From Enchytraeus crypticus (taxonomy: Eukaryota > Annelida > Clitellata > Enchytraeida > Enchytraeidae), in assembly GCA_905160935.1 (NCBI GenBank), contig CAJHZI010000382.1:718501-782500 (forward strand): a stretch of 64,000 bases of DNA. The letters run 5' to 3'. Positions 1-12,782 of this stretch are shown here, piece by piece; the first letter of the stretch is position 1, and the number at the start of each line of letters is the position of its first letter. The position numbers were made by a program, and so were the translations under genes. The notes below the pieces were generated by a model. It saw nothing but the letters and a program-made list of their open reading frames with translations, made no database searches and was not told where the DNA came from.

Positions 1-189
1 AAAGTCATGAGTGGAAGGAGCAGTGAATTTGAACCCAACACCTACTGATCCGCAATACCGATCACGTGACTCGTCGAGAAAGGCAAAGAATCGCGTAACA
101 CAGAGCTCTAGGCAAGTTGAAGTGATCTAATTAGCATTACTATATAATAAATGTTCATCAGATATTAATTATACAGTTCAACCGGTAAT

Positions 190-300
190 ATGTGGTTATG
201 CTACTTGTCAGTAGATCAATAGGTGCAGAGTTCAAATCCCGTGCTTTCAGTCACTGACAGGCTTTTGACACAGGAAACTGGTGCTAAACTTGACTTTGAA
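190..300 (+). mobile_element. SINE family A, diverged
   Basis: GTTCAAATCCCGTGC B-box, TCAGTCACTGACAGG and GGAAACTGGTGC. A further minus-strand trace (TTTGAACCCAACACCTACTG) is at 25-75. Confidence 0.5.
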
Positions 301-644
301 TTTTTATATTTTTAGATCACAGAGCCGATGGAGATAGCGATGCTGAGCTCAGCATGAAAACAATCAACTTACAGACTCCAGCGCAGTAACCGTCTCTACA
401 TTTATTTAATTGAGGTGGAATGATAATTGGTTAGAGTTGCAGACGGATACTACCAGTCTGTAACTCAGTCACTGATGTTTAATTATAGGACACAATGAAC
501 AATCAAGGGCCCACTGCTTGCAATAGAATCGAGAGAGGCTGCAGTACCTATATGCTCACACCATTGCTGTCAAATGGCATCACCATCACATTCGCTAAAA
601 ATAATGCCACTGCAGTTTAAGTCTATAAAATCGCCAAGGCCGGA

Positions 645-850
645 TATATCCTCTCTCTCTTCGTGCACTGTCTACTGGTAGGTCCACGGTATATAATGCC
701 TCCACGGTTCTCTGTCTTCCACTTTCCTCTTCATGTCCACATATGAGTGAATCTTTCAATCATCTAACATTCCTTAGAATCTCGGCTTGCCTCTGCTTCT
801 ATTTCTTTCCATTCTGCCTTCTATGACCTCTTTTAGTTTAATATATCCTA
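645..850 (-). mobile_element. LINE 3' fragment, MPWTC/(GA)n family
   Basis: Minus-strand copy: EGRMERNRSRGKPRF, then SYVDMKRKVEDRE and IPWT, ending in (GA)n (CT on the plus strand at about 645-660). Confidence 0.75.
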
Positions 851-1470
851 TATACAATATATTTCTTGTTCAACCATCTCTATAACCATCTTTACAACCA
901 TCCAGTCCAACCATCTTAAGTACACTAGTTGTAGGGAAATGGACGTTAAACTAAACAATATAAAAATGCTTTCATAACTAGCATAACTTTCAACACAAAC
1001 GCCTTCAACAAAGTCAAGAAAAGTTTATATAAAATTATATTAAATAAAAACCTTGATAAACCTTAACCCATAAGTTTAACATATTCTCTTTGCATTCCAG
1101 TTAAGTGAAAATGTGCCCTTGGCACACTGCCATGTATTAGATTGCTCAAGGAATAAATGATATTTAATCAAATCCGCAGTAGTCATAGTCCTACAAAAGA
1201 AACTTAGAACGTTCAAAGCAATGTTTTATTACTATATTTTTACATTGCAAACATTTCAGAAAATAAACAAATACAACATAAGCACTAGTGAAGCTATTCA
1301 TGGTGATAAATTTAAATTAACACTGGCACAACTGCACCACAGGACAAAATTTACTGTCCAGGATAAACTCTTGCAAGTATAAATTAGTTCAAAATAAAAA
1401 TGATTAGTAACATTGGTGTAAGCTATTTATCTCAAGCTCAAAGCACTGTCTAAAACAGGTACATAACATA

Positions 1471-1525
1471 TCTCTCTCTCACTAGTGCTCTGCCAAGCGG
1501 CAGGTCCAAGGTACACATTCCTAGC
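1471..1525 (-). mobile_element. Short 3' end of the MPWTC/(GA)n LINE family
   Basis: Plus strand reads TCTCTCTCTCACTAGTGCTC, then GCCAAGCGGCAGGTCCA, the terminal 55 bases of the family. Confidence 0.6.
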
Positions 1526-1759
1526 AGAATTTTAGAATGAACAGAATGAAAGCATTAGGTGTGAATAGGCAAAATATCTCAAAATTTCTGTTAAACCCAA
1601 TACCACAGATGTTTGGCACATAACTGTTCACGAAAGAGTAAAATGGCTGACAACATATGAAAATTTGTGCATTTAAACAGCTTAAATGTTTAAGTAGCAA
1701 AAAGGCCTTCGATAACTGGAAAGAAGTTTTAATAAAAGGTCTAAAGAAATCCACAAACG

Positions 1760-2175
1760 ATAAAGATAGTGAAAACCTTTGTATAAACTATGCTATTATA
1801 TGGATGTGAAACATGGACATTAAGGAAGGGAGACATCAAGAAATTGTAAGTGTAGGAAATGTGAATATGGAGAAGAATGGATCCAAAATTTATGTATGAG
1901 TTTTTGAGAGAGTTTGTACAGATAGACAGTTGATAAATGCATTAAGAAATAGGAAGAAGAGTTGGATGGGACACATTCTAAGGAGGAAGTTTACAAAAGG
2001 AGGCCTTAGAAGGTAGTACGTAAGGAATGAAAGGTAGAAGTAGATTGCGATTAGGAATTTCATATGATTTAAAGAAGATCCACTAATATGTGGGTATGAA
2101 GAGAATAACAGTTCTAAGACAGAGTAGCTAGGAGGCATTATATGCCATGGACCTGCTAGCAAGTTGTGCACTAAG
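1760..2175 (+). mobile_element. LINE 3' fragment, MPWTC/(GA)n family
   Basis: Decayed coding sequence with LLYGCETWTLRKGDIKKL at the left and, near the end, the equivalent of MLDDLKTHSYVDMKRK and MPWTC before AAGAGAAAGA. This is the C-terminal part of a LINE ORF2 whose 3' end in this genome runs into (GA)n. Confidence 0.75.
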
Positions 2176-2412
2176 AGAAAGACAGGTGTCAAGCAAAGCA
2201 ATGGACAAACAATAACATCATAAGGATTTATAATTATAACCTAAATTAGTACGTCCGGTTAAAAACAAAAACTCCCATCAAAGACTGCCAAAGGTGTCAT
2301 TCAATATGACAAAAGAAAGCCCAAGGTGTCAATCAAATTTGAAAATATGTCAATCAATATAAAATATTATTTTATCTCAGGTCTCCTCTCTGAATTGCAA
2401 TATGCGATATAA

Positions 2413-2530
2413 AAGCTAATGTTAACGTCAGATTCCTCACTTGAAAGAAATGTCAGTGACAGAAAACCCCAGAGTTTGAACTCGGCACATAATGATTCAC
2501 GATCAAATCGCAACTGGCTGCAGCCAGTGA
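2413..2530 (-). mobile_element. SINE family A, diverged
   Basis: GCTAATGTTAACGTCAGATT, GAAATGTCAGTGACAG, AGTTTGAACTCGGCACATAA, GCAACTGGCTGCAGCCAGT. Upstream of MBD2/3. Confidence 0.7.
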
Positions 2531-3310
2531 TATAAGGATATAATGACATTCACTATCATTTATGAATTTTACAAGTTGCATTAGAAACAGCTATTACCCC
2601 CAAGAACAACCGGTGACATTCATCACTTGTTGTAAATATCAAAAAAATATTTTAATAAGCTCTATGTCAAATAGGCAGTCATAATTGTCATTTTTCTATC
2701 AACCCGGTCAGTTTCTTGTATAACTATCTATTTTTAAAAAATTGTAACTTTTTCTAAGCCTCTTCTCCAAAGATTTCGTTTCAAAGAGCAATAGAAAATT
2801 TTGACATTATGATCGTGAAGGGCCTAACATTTTACAAATAATTTTTACAATGAATGCATCCAGACCTTGATTAATACGATTTACTGGTCCTATATTGCTT
2901 TTAAAACGCTGAATATATAATTTCGGTGTACTACTTTACTTAATTGATCTACTTAAAGCTGGAAAAGAAACGTTTAAAACATACAGTTCCGTGAACAAAC
3001 CTCACCACTGGCGTTTGTTTACCTTTAAACCACACACAAGCATTCAGTGTGCACAGCTGACTGGCCTACATTATTTGTTCGCATAACTTGCGCTCAAAAT
3101 CTCGAAAATTTCCGTCCATTCGCGTCCATTCTTCATTTTTAATTCCGAAAAAAGTCTAAAGTCTTAACTTATAACTCTAACACTAACCATAAACATTAAT
3201 AGATGATAATAAATAGAGCTGAGTTCTATTACATATGACTATGCAATCCTCAAATTTATGCAAAATTTTTCAATATTTGTTATGCTTTTAAATGCGCGAA
3301 TATTGTAGTA

Positions 3311-5110
3311 CAACAACAACAATTAGAGTGCTACAGTCATCAATAACAACATCGAGCACTATTGAGACAAAAATCAAGCCGACGAGCAAAAAGAAGGTCA
3401 AAAAACGGTGCAAATTCAAAAATCCGGAAATTCAGTCCAAAGTAAAGGGAGTCAAAGAAAAGGTGGTTTAGGCGCAGGTCGCTGCTCATGGACACTGGAT
3501 GGAAAAGAGAGATGGAAAAGATAGATCTTCAACTGCCTATGGAACAGCTCATAGGAAGGCAAAGGCCGATGTGATTCAAATGAAGCTTTCCGAAGATTGG
3601 ATGGGAGAGAATTCCAGATCTGCGGTGCAGCATGCTGGAAAGAACGATTAGATAACTTAGAGCGTGAAGGTAAGCTAGGTCTCACAAGAGTAATTAACTT
3701 AGAAGGCCGAGTAATAGCAGGCTGCATCACTTTAATCAAGTGAGACATACAAGTTTGTCCAGGGATAGTGATGGACTTGTAGGTTAACGAAGCTGTTTTG
3801 TAAATGATACGCTCTTTAATCTTTAGCCAGTGCAAAGACTTTAAAATAGGCGTAACATGTGAGTACTTGGAACTACAAGAAATTGCTCGCGCAAGAGAAT
3901 TCTGAACAAACTGCAACCGATCAATCTCACAGCCAGGGAGATTTAAAAACAGGGAATTGCAGTAGTCCAACTTCGATTGCACAAAAATTGATTGATTGAT
4001 TGATTGCAAGAGCAGCACCAATTGTAGAAGCTGTCCCACGTGACAAATATGGACGTATTCGACGAAGACGACGACGCTTGTGAAGTTTTAGTTATGTGTT
4101 CGTGGAAGGTTAGGTGTCGAGGATAACACCGAGATTTCTCACAGAAGACACAGGTGATATTTTAATATCCGAAGATAACGAAAAAGTTTTCCCATTCAGC
4201 TTCAGAAGCTGTTGAGGTGTCCCAACCAACAAGAATTCAGTCTTAGATGGATTAAGTGCTAAGAAATTAGCAGACATCCAAGAGGATATAGACTGAAAAC
4301 TTTGTTGCAGGAGGGTTTCAGCATCAGAATAGGAGTTAGGGGTGAAACAAGTGTACATTTGAGTGTCATCAGCATATAGTTCATGATCAAGAGAATGAGA
4401 AGAGATTAGAGATCTTAAGAGTGTTGTATAGAGGTTAAAGAGGATAGAACCAAGAACGGAGCCTTGAGGCACACCGTACTTTAAGTGAGAAGGCGAAGAG
4501 ATGAACTCCATCACTTTCACACTAAAAGAACGATCCGTCAGATAGGAGGAAAATCAATCAAGAACAATTCCACTAATACCAAACCAGGAAGAAAGACGTT
4601 CTAGAAGAATATTGTGATCAATGGTATCAAAAGCGGCCGAAAGATCAAGCATATATAATCCAGTTAAGCGTTGCGTGCACATGGCATTAACAATAGAATT
4701 GCACACAGATAGAAGCACTGTTTCAGTTGAACGATGCTTAGTATAAGCAGCTTGATGCTTATTAAATAGATCATTGTAAGAGAGATGAGTAGAAAGCCTC
4801 TGAAGAACAATTCTTTCAGTGAGTTTACATATGTATGACAGATTAGATATAGGCCTGTAATTCGACAATGATTCCTTATCCTGTGCGGGCTTTTTAAGCA
4901 ATGGGGTAATAATTGCAAGCTTAAAAGCGCATGGAAATATGCCAGTAGAGAGAGAGAGAGAGAGAGAGAGAGATTAACAATCAATGTTAATACAGGAGCA
5001 AGTATGTGAATACACTTCTTTAAAAGAGAGGTTGGGATAGGGTACAAGTCACATTGTTTGGTTGGAGAGTCTAAAACTAATTTAGTAATCTCTTCAGTTG
5101 TAACTGGAGT
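3311..5110 (-). mobile_element. CR1/L2-like LINE, 5'-truncated and decayed
   Basis: Reading leftwards, the reverse transcriptase blocks appear in order: NYRPISNLSYICKLTERIV (about 4860), MLDLSAAFDTIDHNILLERL (about 4640), GVPQGSVLGSILFNLY (about 4450), LYADDTQMYT with the catalytic box (about 4370), ALNPSKTEFLLVG (about 4230), then degenerate C-terminal sequence (LDYCNSLFLNLPGCEIDRLQ, about 3940). YADDTQ and the domain order suit CR1/L2-type elements. The 3' tail (3311-3420) ends in a short TTG run. Frameshifts and stops are frequent. Confidence 0.85.
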
Positions 5111-5534
5111 GAAATAATTTCACTTGCACAATTTACATGTACACCTAACCTTATCGATCATAATCCTAAATCAAATAATATCGCTTACCAACTACATGAT
5201 TAACCACTAAGATGCTTATAGTTACCAAATTACCAACGGTTACTTGCCCATTTTTCGATTCTATAACGCTTCCAGATTCAGTTTAACACAGAAATCGAAA
5301 ATACGAGAACAATTAGGATTTGCTGCTCTCGTAAAATATTTTCATAAAGAGAAAGACAATTAAAATCCGCGAAAGACTAAATAAAATCCGCGTATTAAAA
5401 CGTCATACGAATCTATCCGTATGAATTAGATTAAGAGAGAAAGAGAACATTTCACTTGCAGAAATGTACTAATAAATTAAGAATTAGATATTGTAACTGA
5501 AAATAGTTTTGAAATTAGTGATATGGTTTATATT

Positions 5535-5640
5535 GCCTAGCGGTTTAAACATGTGGTATTAAAGTGATAGATATCAATATAACATATTATAGTTGATCAT
5601 TTCACGTAAATGCGTGCTTACTTTTTAGTAGTGAAAGAAT
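5535..5640 (+). mobile_element. SINE family C, 3' half
   Basis: CCTAGCGGTTTAAACATGTG, GTGATAGATATCAATATAAC, TGCGTGCTTACTTTTTAG. It ends 160 bp before the MBD2/3 start codon, so it may lie in the promoter or 5' UTR. Confidence 0.75.
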
Positions 5641-5797
5641 AAGGAAACTACAGCGATCGCCATTATTGTTTAGAGAACCCGAAATTGTAACTTTATGGAT
5701 GTTTATATAAATAATGAAGTTTGCATATTTTTACATATTTAATTTCATGCGTATTGAAACTTATTTTAACTCCAAATTTATCCTGTAATTTAAAGTT

Positions 5798-8700
5798 ATG
5801 TCAGTTGTTCAAATTAAGAGAGCGGACATTCCTGGATTACCTCCTGGTTGGAAGCGTGAAGAAGTAATGAGAAAGACCGGCCTATCTTCCGGAAAGATTG
5901 ATATTTACTATATCAGGTAGGTAAATCTGGATATCATTGCTGTTCTATTTAATACATATTAATGTCAGGTAATTTATGATTTTTGCCGCCTTTCTAATCT
6001 TGTTGCTGTATATTTCGTGTAACTTTATTCAACAAATTCTGGTTATTGCTTATATTTTATCATTCAGTGACAAAAAAGAGCCCCGTGTTGTGTCCGGGTC
6101 GTTTGAAGAATTTGACCAACCGGTGACTGCACGTGTCGTAGAAGGCGACTGACATACTAAAATCCATACCAACATCAGAAAGGGCATTCGGTAGGTGAGC
6201 GCCTAGGCTCCAGTAATTGCCACAAAACTTAAACGAATGGATTAATAGGGGATTGACTCATATGGTGTGGGACAGGGAGGACTGGAGAAGGTCTATTCGT
6301 ATCCCGACCCTGGTTAAATTGGGATTTAAGGGAAGATGACGATGATGATGATAAAAATACGTGCACATTATAATATTGTCTGCTGGTGCTGACAAAGTAT
6401 ATAAAAATCTCATTCCAAGCTCCACTAACAGTCAAAAGTGCGTGACTAAAAAGTGAGGAATATTTGAGTAAAACTGCAGCAAAATTAAGTCAAAGAATAG
6501 TTTGTTGCAGAAGTTAGTAGGAACAACATGGGCTGCAAATGCAGTTACACTAAAATGTCAGCTATTGTACTGTGCTATTCGATTGCTGAATACTGGTGAC
6601 CGCCATGAGAACGTTCACCTTTTACAAAACTCATTGATGCATGTCTTAATAACTCCAGGAGTGTAATCTCTGGAACAATCATGTCAACTCCAACTCTATG
6701 ACTCCCGATTCTTTGTAACATAGTACCCCCTCATATTTGCCGTAAAGAGATAACGTTCAAGCGACTGCCGAGGGTCCGCGAGAATCGCGCCCTTCCTCTA
6801 TCACTGGATTTGTCAAATTCCCCATCTAAGCGGCTTTTTCTTGTTAGATTGTTTTTGAATGCATGAGCGGCGTGACTCCTTGGTGTCTATATCTCAGTGG
6901 ATGTTAGAGTGGTCAGCTGCTGATGTAGGAAACCATCATCTAATTCAGGATCCATCTCAGGCCCTTACCACCTTAGCATAGCGGAAGCTGGTGCCAGCTG
7001 AATGGTTTCCATATGAATCATGGTAGATGCAGAGAAAGTGAGTTGCGCTGGGGTATTCGTGATTCAGCACTTTGTGACTTTGGCCAAACTCATACCATGA
7101 AACATATCATTGAAGAAACATACCCTCTGACCAGGTGGTCTATGTTAGGCTGTCTTACCTGTGAAGTAGTTACCTGGATTAAAGCATATGTAAATAAATA
7201 AATAAACTTTCTTATCTTTATTCGATACTGGTATATTAGGTAGTTATAATTTCAATATCATTTGATATTAATTAGTGCAAGTAAGTTTTAGTTCATTTAT
7301 TATTTCTCGGTCTCATTTAAAATATCTAAATAACTGTTTATTGTACATGTATCGGAATGGCTCCCTGTGCCTGTTTTAGTGTGTGTGTGTGTTTAATATT
7401 CAATTTATATAATTAACCCCTTAAATTTTTAATATTGGAATTTAATTTTTAAATAGAAATAAATTTGTGTTGTACCATGTGGTGTGATTACAATTATGAT
7501 TTATAAGCAACGATAACAGAGAGTAATAACAGAGGTGTTGAAATTTTAACTTTCTAGCAAAATTATTGAGTGATGTGAGATTTCCAGATGATCAAATGTG
7601 CCTGCTGTAAATTAAAAGGTTGAGCTACTGAAGAAAATGATTGGTATGAATGATTATCACTAAAATTACAGAGATAGGAGAGTAGCCCAGTAATGTGAAT
7701 ATTGCTCTGTGATTCAATCTGGATTACTGCAACATTTTGTGTCTTTGTTGTGCATACAAATCTAGTCCTGACGGTCGAAGAGTTCGAAGTAAGCATGCAT
7801 TAGCTCAAATTCTTGGTCGTAAGTTTGATGTTGCTAATTTTAACTTCAGAGCTGGACGCACAATGCAATCTCCTAGCTCAAATAAACGTAAGCTTCATCT
7901 CTCTTTTATGTTTAACTATTTCAGTGAACATTTATTTTGTAAATAATTTTAATTATTAGTATTAATTAATCATGATTAACCGTGCTGTGTCCAAGTTGCT
8001 GAAAAATGGACTAACTGTAACTGTATATGTCATTAAAGGCAACAAAGCAGTAAGATCCAAATCAACGCTAGAAAGAGCATTTGGTTGGTAAGCCAATTTG
8101 GTTGGTAAGCCATGCGAATTTCTAAGATGAATGGAAAAGTTCCCCACTTCACAGAGAGCAGTGGAGAAGGTCTAAGGTCCTATTCCGACCCTAGCTAAAC
8201 TGGGATTCAAGAGAAAAAGGAGAAGATGATGATAAATTAGTTAATTATAATGTGAGTACAAATAAGTATCATTAATTATGTGCCAAAAACTAATTTCTCT
8301 ATTGATTTACACCATTGTAATTTAAATTTTTACATTACTTAGAACTGTCAAAACTTATGTTTGAATGATACTTTCCTGAGCTGCAGAAGAAATTTCTGAT
8401 ATTATTATATGTGATTAGGTATTTAAGCTTGCTCTCAGTCTGTTTTGTTATATTTTTTATTAGCTTATATTTCACCAATTTTAACTGTATAAAATATGTC
8501 AATGCTATTTATAGGAGGCTTTCAAGAGGCTATTATTTCATCTTGCAGGTTACATACCTGTCTTTGTGTTGAATGAGATTAATGGGGATTGTGATTTGTG
8601 AGCGTGCATTGAAGTGTTAATTGCATAATAACCTGCCTTGGTACTAATAATCTGGTGTTATAAATGTATTTTTGTATATATTATAAAATTGCATGTGCCT

Positions 8701-10232
8701 GTAATAGAGTTTTCTATTTGTATACATGCATACTTGTATCTGCCATTGGAATACGTTTCTCACCTCTCTCGCTCTCTATCTTGCGAATAGCTTGTAGGTC
8801 CAATGTACTTATTCCTATTAACAATACTTATGCCTAAATGTTGTTATTCTAGGAATTGTCAACGACACTAATATAGTTCTTCCAATCCGTCAGACAGCTT
8901 CCATATTTAAGCAACCGGTTACAGTTGTAAGAAATCATCCAGACAGCACCACACGTACAGATATTAGGCACGGCAGTCTGGAGGTTCCTCGGCAGGTTTG
9001 TCGCTCCTCTCTTTACTCTGCTATTTAACAATACAATATTACCATACAATGTACATTTAACGTCCAGCCCCTTAACAAAAGGGAATTTCAGAGACAATCA
9101 TGCGGAATATATGTATGCAGCTAAACACCGCTATCTAGAACACATTTGTAAATTTCTGCACAGACATACGAGAAATTGAGATCTCTAACAGAGTAGTCAA
9201 TTAGCTAGCTAAGGCAGAAGATTACGCTGCATGTGTCTAAGGAGGAAATTATATATATTTGATTAGTAGTGTGGTTTGTTACTAGAGTGTTGACACAATT
9301 CCTCTGCCTACATAATTAGTGAATTTATTATACTGACTAGTTCCGGAAAAGTGGCATTAATTTGTATGTACTAATTGTGAGATCCTTATATGTAAACTTA
9401 CTGAATTTTAGCATATATAATATTATATATGTTGAATTCAGTTTCCCATCATATCTTTAAAATGTAATAAATTCTTTGACGTGGTTGAGTTGATGATCAT
9501 TTTATTAAATTTAAAAAAAATTTGTTTTATACACATATGGTAGATAATTTAAACAAAAGCTGTTAATCCGATGTTAACGTCACTGTCACCTCTCGAAAGC
9601 GATATCATTGACAAGTGAGCCCAGGATTTGAACCCCCACGTACTGATCTGCAGTCTGATTTCGTACTGACATTGCCGCTGCCTGCAGCCTGTTACGACGT
9701 CTGTAAGCCACCATTGATGCCGCTGCGACCAACTTAAGCCGTAGAAATGCTAAGATGTAGTTACTGACATAACAACAACTCAACAATATATTTTACCTTA
9801 AGAAATGGTCTTGAAATTATTATAAAACAGGATGAAACTTCTTGGTTTTTTTTAACCAGAGGAACACTTGTGTTACTATTGAATTAAGTATCTGCTTCAA
9901 GGGTTGTACTAACTACAATTAGGTTTATGTTGCCATTGGTTTAGAGTTATTATTATTATCATCTGTTAATGGTCTATTTTATATTTCTTTAATTTACTTT
10001 GGTTTGATTATTTTCCATTTTTTGATTTATTGCTAGATAATTATCTATAGAGTGCTATTTTTTTATTCGTTCTTATTTTGAACTATATGGGCTGGACTCG
10101 CCTGTCACTGTTGCTCATATATATTATAAGTACTTATACTTATATTACTACTATATACTATATACTACTATATACTATATACTACTATATAATATTAGTA
10201 CTTATACTTATATATAATTACTTATACTTATA

Positions 10233-10299
<67 letters not shown>

Positions 10300-11993
10300 T
10301 GTCACTCGCCTGTCATTGTTTTCGAGTGAGGAAACTGACGTTAACCTAAGATTAACCAGCTTTATATGTACATTAAACCGAAAGAATATCACTGTTATTT
10401 TTTATGTTTTTTAATGTTTTTCAATGTTATTTAAATGTTATTTAGCTGTTTTGGGAGAAGAGACTGGAAGGTTTGTTTGCCAGTGATTCGGAAGGTCAGT
10501 CTCTAGGATTCCCTCCAGTGCCTCACGTCATACAAGGTCTTTGTCTAATTGCATCATCATTTATAGCATAAATCTAATTTATTCTGTCTTTTTCTCTACT
10601 GATCTGGCGAATGTACATATTCATATTCACATTCTGCTTTGCGCTTACTAGGAGAACTCAGTGGATTAACTTGTTTTTGGTTCTCTCCCTTTGCATACCC
10701 AAATATATGTAAAGGTTATTAACTTAAAACTCATTTTTGATAGCTAACTGTTAAACCATTTTTCTCCTTTTTTTCTTTGTGCAATCCACTGTAGCAATTA
10801 ATGAATGCAGTGATGATAGTGTTAAGAATTTTATTTAGGTGTAGAGCTACTAACTTTTTTTTATAATATTCACTTATATTGCAGAGTTCAGAGCTGGCTA
10901 ACGTAAATGTTTTTGCATAGAACCACCAACTGCCAGATGAAATTTTGCAAGTAAACTAGATATATGCTGCATTAGAAAATATAAAAGTACACAGTGTAGA
11001 CATTTTTATTATATGCAGAATTTATCATGCTCATACATACATTATGATTATAATTACGATTAATTTATCTCATTCATAATCATATTGTGACGTTTAGGAA
11101 TCAGTCCAGAGCTTATGAAATCTGAGAATCTCTTGCAAGGTTTAGTGGCGACGTTACATCTCAACAATCAACCAATCTCTGGTCAGACTCTGTCTAAAGC
11201 ACTTCTGGAGCGCAATCCAACTGTAAACTTGTGTGCTGATCAACCGCTTGTTCAGGTGTGTTCTAATATATTATGGCATAATAATCCTGGGCTCGCCTGT
11301 CACTGACATTTCTTTCGAGTGATGCTTATCCAGCGTTTTTTCAGCCAGCATTATGAAGTTTTTTGAAATATTTATATTATATTGCAATATTCTGAAGTTA
11401 ACAACAGCAATGGCTACAAAGTGTGCTGACCACAACACACAAACGCTCCATAAATGAAAATTAATTAAGTAATTTAAGAAAGAAATAATCATCATCATCA
11501 TCATCTTCCCTTGAATCCCAGTTTAACCAAAATAAATAATAATAATAATAAATTTATTTAAATAAATTAAAAAGTAAAGTATTTAAATGAAAAGATAATG
11601 TACAACTTTAATATGTAAATGCGAATGCATTTTTATACAAGTAAAAGTAAAAAATTATAAATCATTATATAGAAGTAACCATGTTTAAATACATTTATTT
11701 CCAATTTATGGCTGTCAGAAAGGTTTAAACTACTTTTATATATTTTTATTTTGTTATTGTTTACTGAAATAAAAGATTAAATTAAGTATTGTTTAGTGAA
11801 ATTAAAATTTATAATGAATGGAAGCTTTGTATTAATTACTAAATAATAATACTTTATGGTTGTGATTTGCTTTTAGAATGTTGTAATATCGGATAGCGAT
11901 ATCGCTCAACAAGAAATGAAGGTTCATGAGGCAAGACAGCGCTTACAGAAGGCTATGCTAGCTTATAATCGGATGTCAGCAATGCAAGTTTAA
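5798..11993 (+). CDS. MBD2/3: MBD2/3 methyl-CpG-binding domain protein, 6 exons
   Basis: Single invertebrate orthologue of vertebrate MBD2 and MBD3, the NuRD subunits that read methylated CpG. Exons: 5798-5916, 7766-7887, 8853-8995, 10446-10494, 11098-11255, 11877-11993; 708 nt, 235 aa. All introns are GT-AG and all phases fit. The MBD fills residues about 12-72 (PPGWKREEVMRKTGLSSGK, then DIYYISPDGRRVRSK). Lys33 and Tyr37 occupy the positions that separate methyl-binding MBD2 from non-binding MBD3. Exon 3 carries the family block PIRQTASIFKQPVT, exon 4 LFWEKRLEGL, exon 5 the PITGQ-like segment (QPISGQTLSKALLERNP), and exon 6 the short C-terminal coiled coil that in the family binds p66/GATAD2. 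An in-frame TAA lies just upstream of the ATG. There is no Gly/Arg-rich N-terminal extension as in long vertebrate MBD2. Intron 1 holds several repeats. It converges with MMUT. Confidence 0.96.
6079..6357 (+). mobile_element. Retroelement 3' end with (ATG)n tail, copy 1
   Basis: Starts CCCCGTGTTGTGTCCGGGTC, includes GTGTCGTAGAAGGCGACTGA and AAGGGCATTCGG, then a coding-like end (GLTHMVWDREDWRRSIRIPT) and GATGATGATGAT. In MBD2/3 intron 1. A near twin is at 16726-16970. Confidence 0.75.
7000..7205 (+). mobile_element. LINE 3' fragment with zinc-knuckle-like C-terminus
   Basis: In MBD2/3 intron 1. The frame reads MNHGRCRESELRWGIRDSAL followed by CDFGQTHTMKHIIEE, the terminal RC...WG..DS..CD.G..QTM.HI..E pattern of several LINE ORF2 proteins (usually CDCG). 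It ends in AAATAAATAAATAAA. Short decayed fragment. Confidence 0.65.
8030..8235 (+). mobile_element. Diverged (ATG)n-tail retroelement copy
   Basis: GAAAGAGCATTTGGTTGGTAAGCC, a near-duplicate of TTTGGTTGGTAAGCCA next to it, then GGAGAAGGTCTAAGGTC, CTGGGATTCAAG and GATGATGAT. MBD2/3 intron 2. Confidence 0.55.
8762..8815 (-). mobile_element. Short 3' end of the MPWTC/(GA)n LINE family
   Basis: CT-rich start, then TAGGTCCAATGTACTTATTCC; a diverged terminal fragment in MBD2/3 intron 2, 38 bp before exon 3. Confidence 0.45.
9560..9705 (-). mobile_element. SINE family A, diverged
   Basis: CGATGTTAACGTCACTGTCA, CGAAAGCGATATCATTGACA, GAGCCCAGGATTTGAACCC, GCCTGCAGCCTGT. MBD2/3 intron 3. Confidence 0.78.
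10222..10297. repeat. (TA)n microsatellite
   Basis: About 65 bases of TA, preceded by TA-rich degenerate repeats from 10115. MBD2/3 intron 3. Confidence 0.95.
10296..10362 (+). mobile_element. SINE family A, 3' body only
   Basis: CTCGCCTGTCATTGTTTTCG, GAGGAAACTGACGTTAACC, AACCAGCTTT. Joined to the end of a (TA)n run; a second scrap (GGACTCGCCTGTCACTG) precedes the run at 10093. MBD2/3 intron 3. Confidence 0.7.
11286..11325 (+). mobile_element. SINE family A fragment
   Basis: CCTGGGCTCGCCTGTCACTG, ACATTTCTTTCGAGTGATG. In MBD2/3 intron 5, 30 bp past the donor. Confidence 0.6.
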
Positions 11994-12776
11994 GTGCAGT
12001 AACGCAGTGTAGATGTCTAGTAACTGTAGCGTTTTATAATTATGAATAAGGATTTCACAAGTCATGCCGGAAGCTGCTCTCTGAACCACCCATCAGCTGA
12101 GCTTTGAACTGCCTAAAGCTGCACTTTGCACCACCCAGCTGCTTTTTTGTGAGCTACTTGAATATACACCAAGTATTCCCCTTAGTAAGATTATAACAGT
12201 GAGATAGGCATGAGGGTTGACATCTTGAATGCACAACTAGTGACCTGTTATCTATTGGAGTCTGTAACCTTAAGATCTGGTATTATCATACGTGATCTAC
12301 AGAAGCTGAATACCTCAGTGATTTTAATCAGAGAGCTACAGCAATATTCAAGCTAGAAATCATTCATTTGAGCAGTTAATATTTTTTGCTATTTCGCAAC
12401 CACGGAGCTCATCAATATAACATACACGAAGGCTGAATTTAAAGTCTGCTTCCTTATAACAAAGACACTGCACATAGGATTGAAAAGTTTCTGTTTATCA
12501 GGCAAGGTTGCTATCCACCGAACTGCTATGAGATTGTCAACTCCATAAATTTTTGATTGAGTTATATTTGTTTAAGTGAATGGAGCGTGACAGCGAATAT
12601 TTGTCAAATTTGATCCTGTAGTTTTATATAATTTTATCTGATGTTTAGAATTTTTATGGTATGCTGCATGATCTCAAAAACAATTGCAGATTGTCTATAA
12701 AACTGATGTCTCACTCTTATGTTATATTGCAACGTTTTAATTACAGTGCAACAATTTTATTTCTATATGACATTTG

Positions 12777-12782
12777 AATAAA
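12777..12782 (+). terminator. AATAAA polyadenylation signal, likely for MBD2/3
   Basis: AATAAA about 0.8 kb after the MBD2/3 stop codon in otherwise non-repetitive sequence, followed by a T/TG-rich stretch. It is the best-placed signal for the 3' UTR. The cleavage site itself is inferred. Confidence 0.5.

Noticed and set aside
10078..10329. Open frames of Tyr/Ile repeats here and at 32345-32743 and 46692-46952
   Set aside because: They are translations of (TA)n runs.
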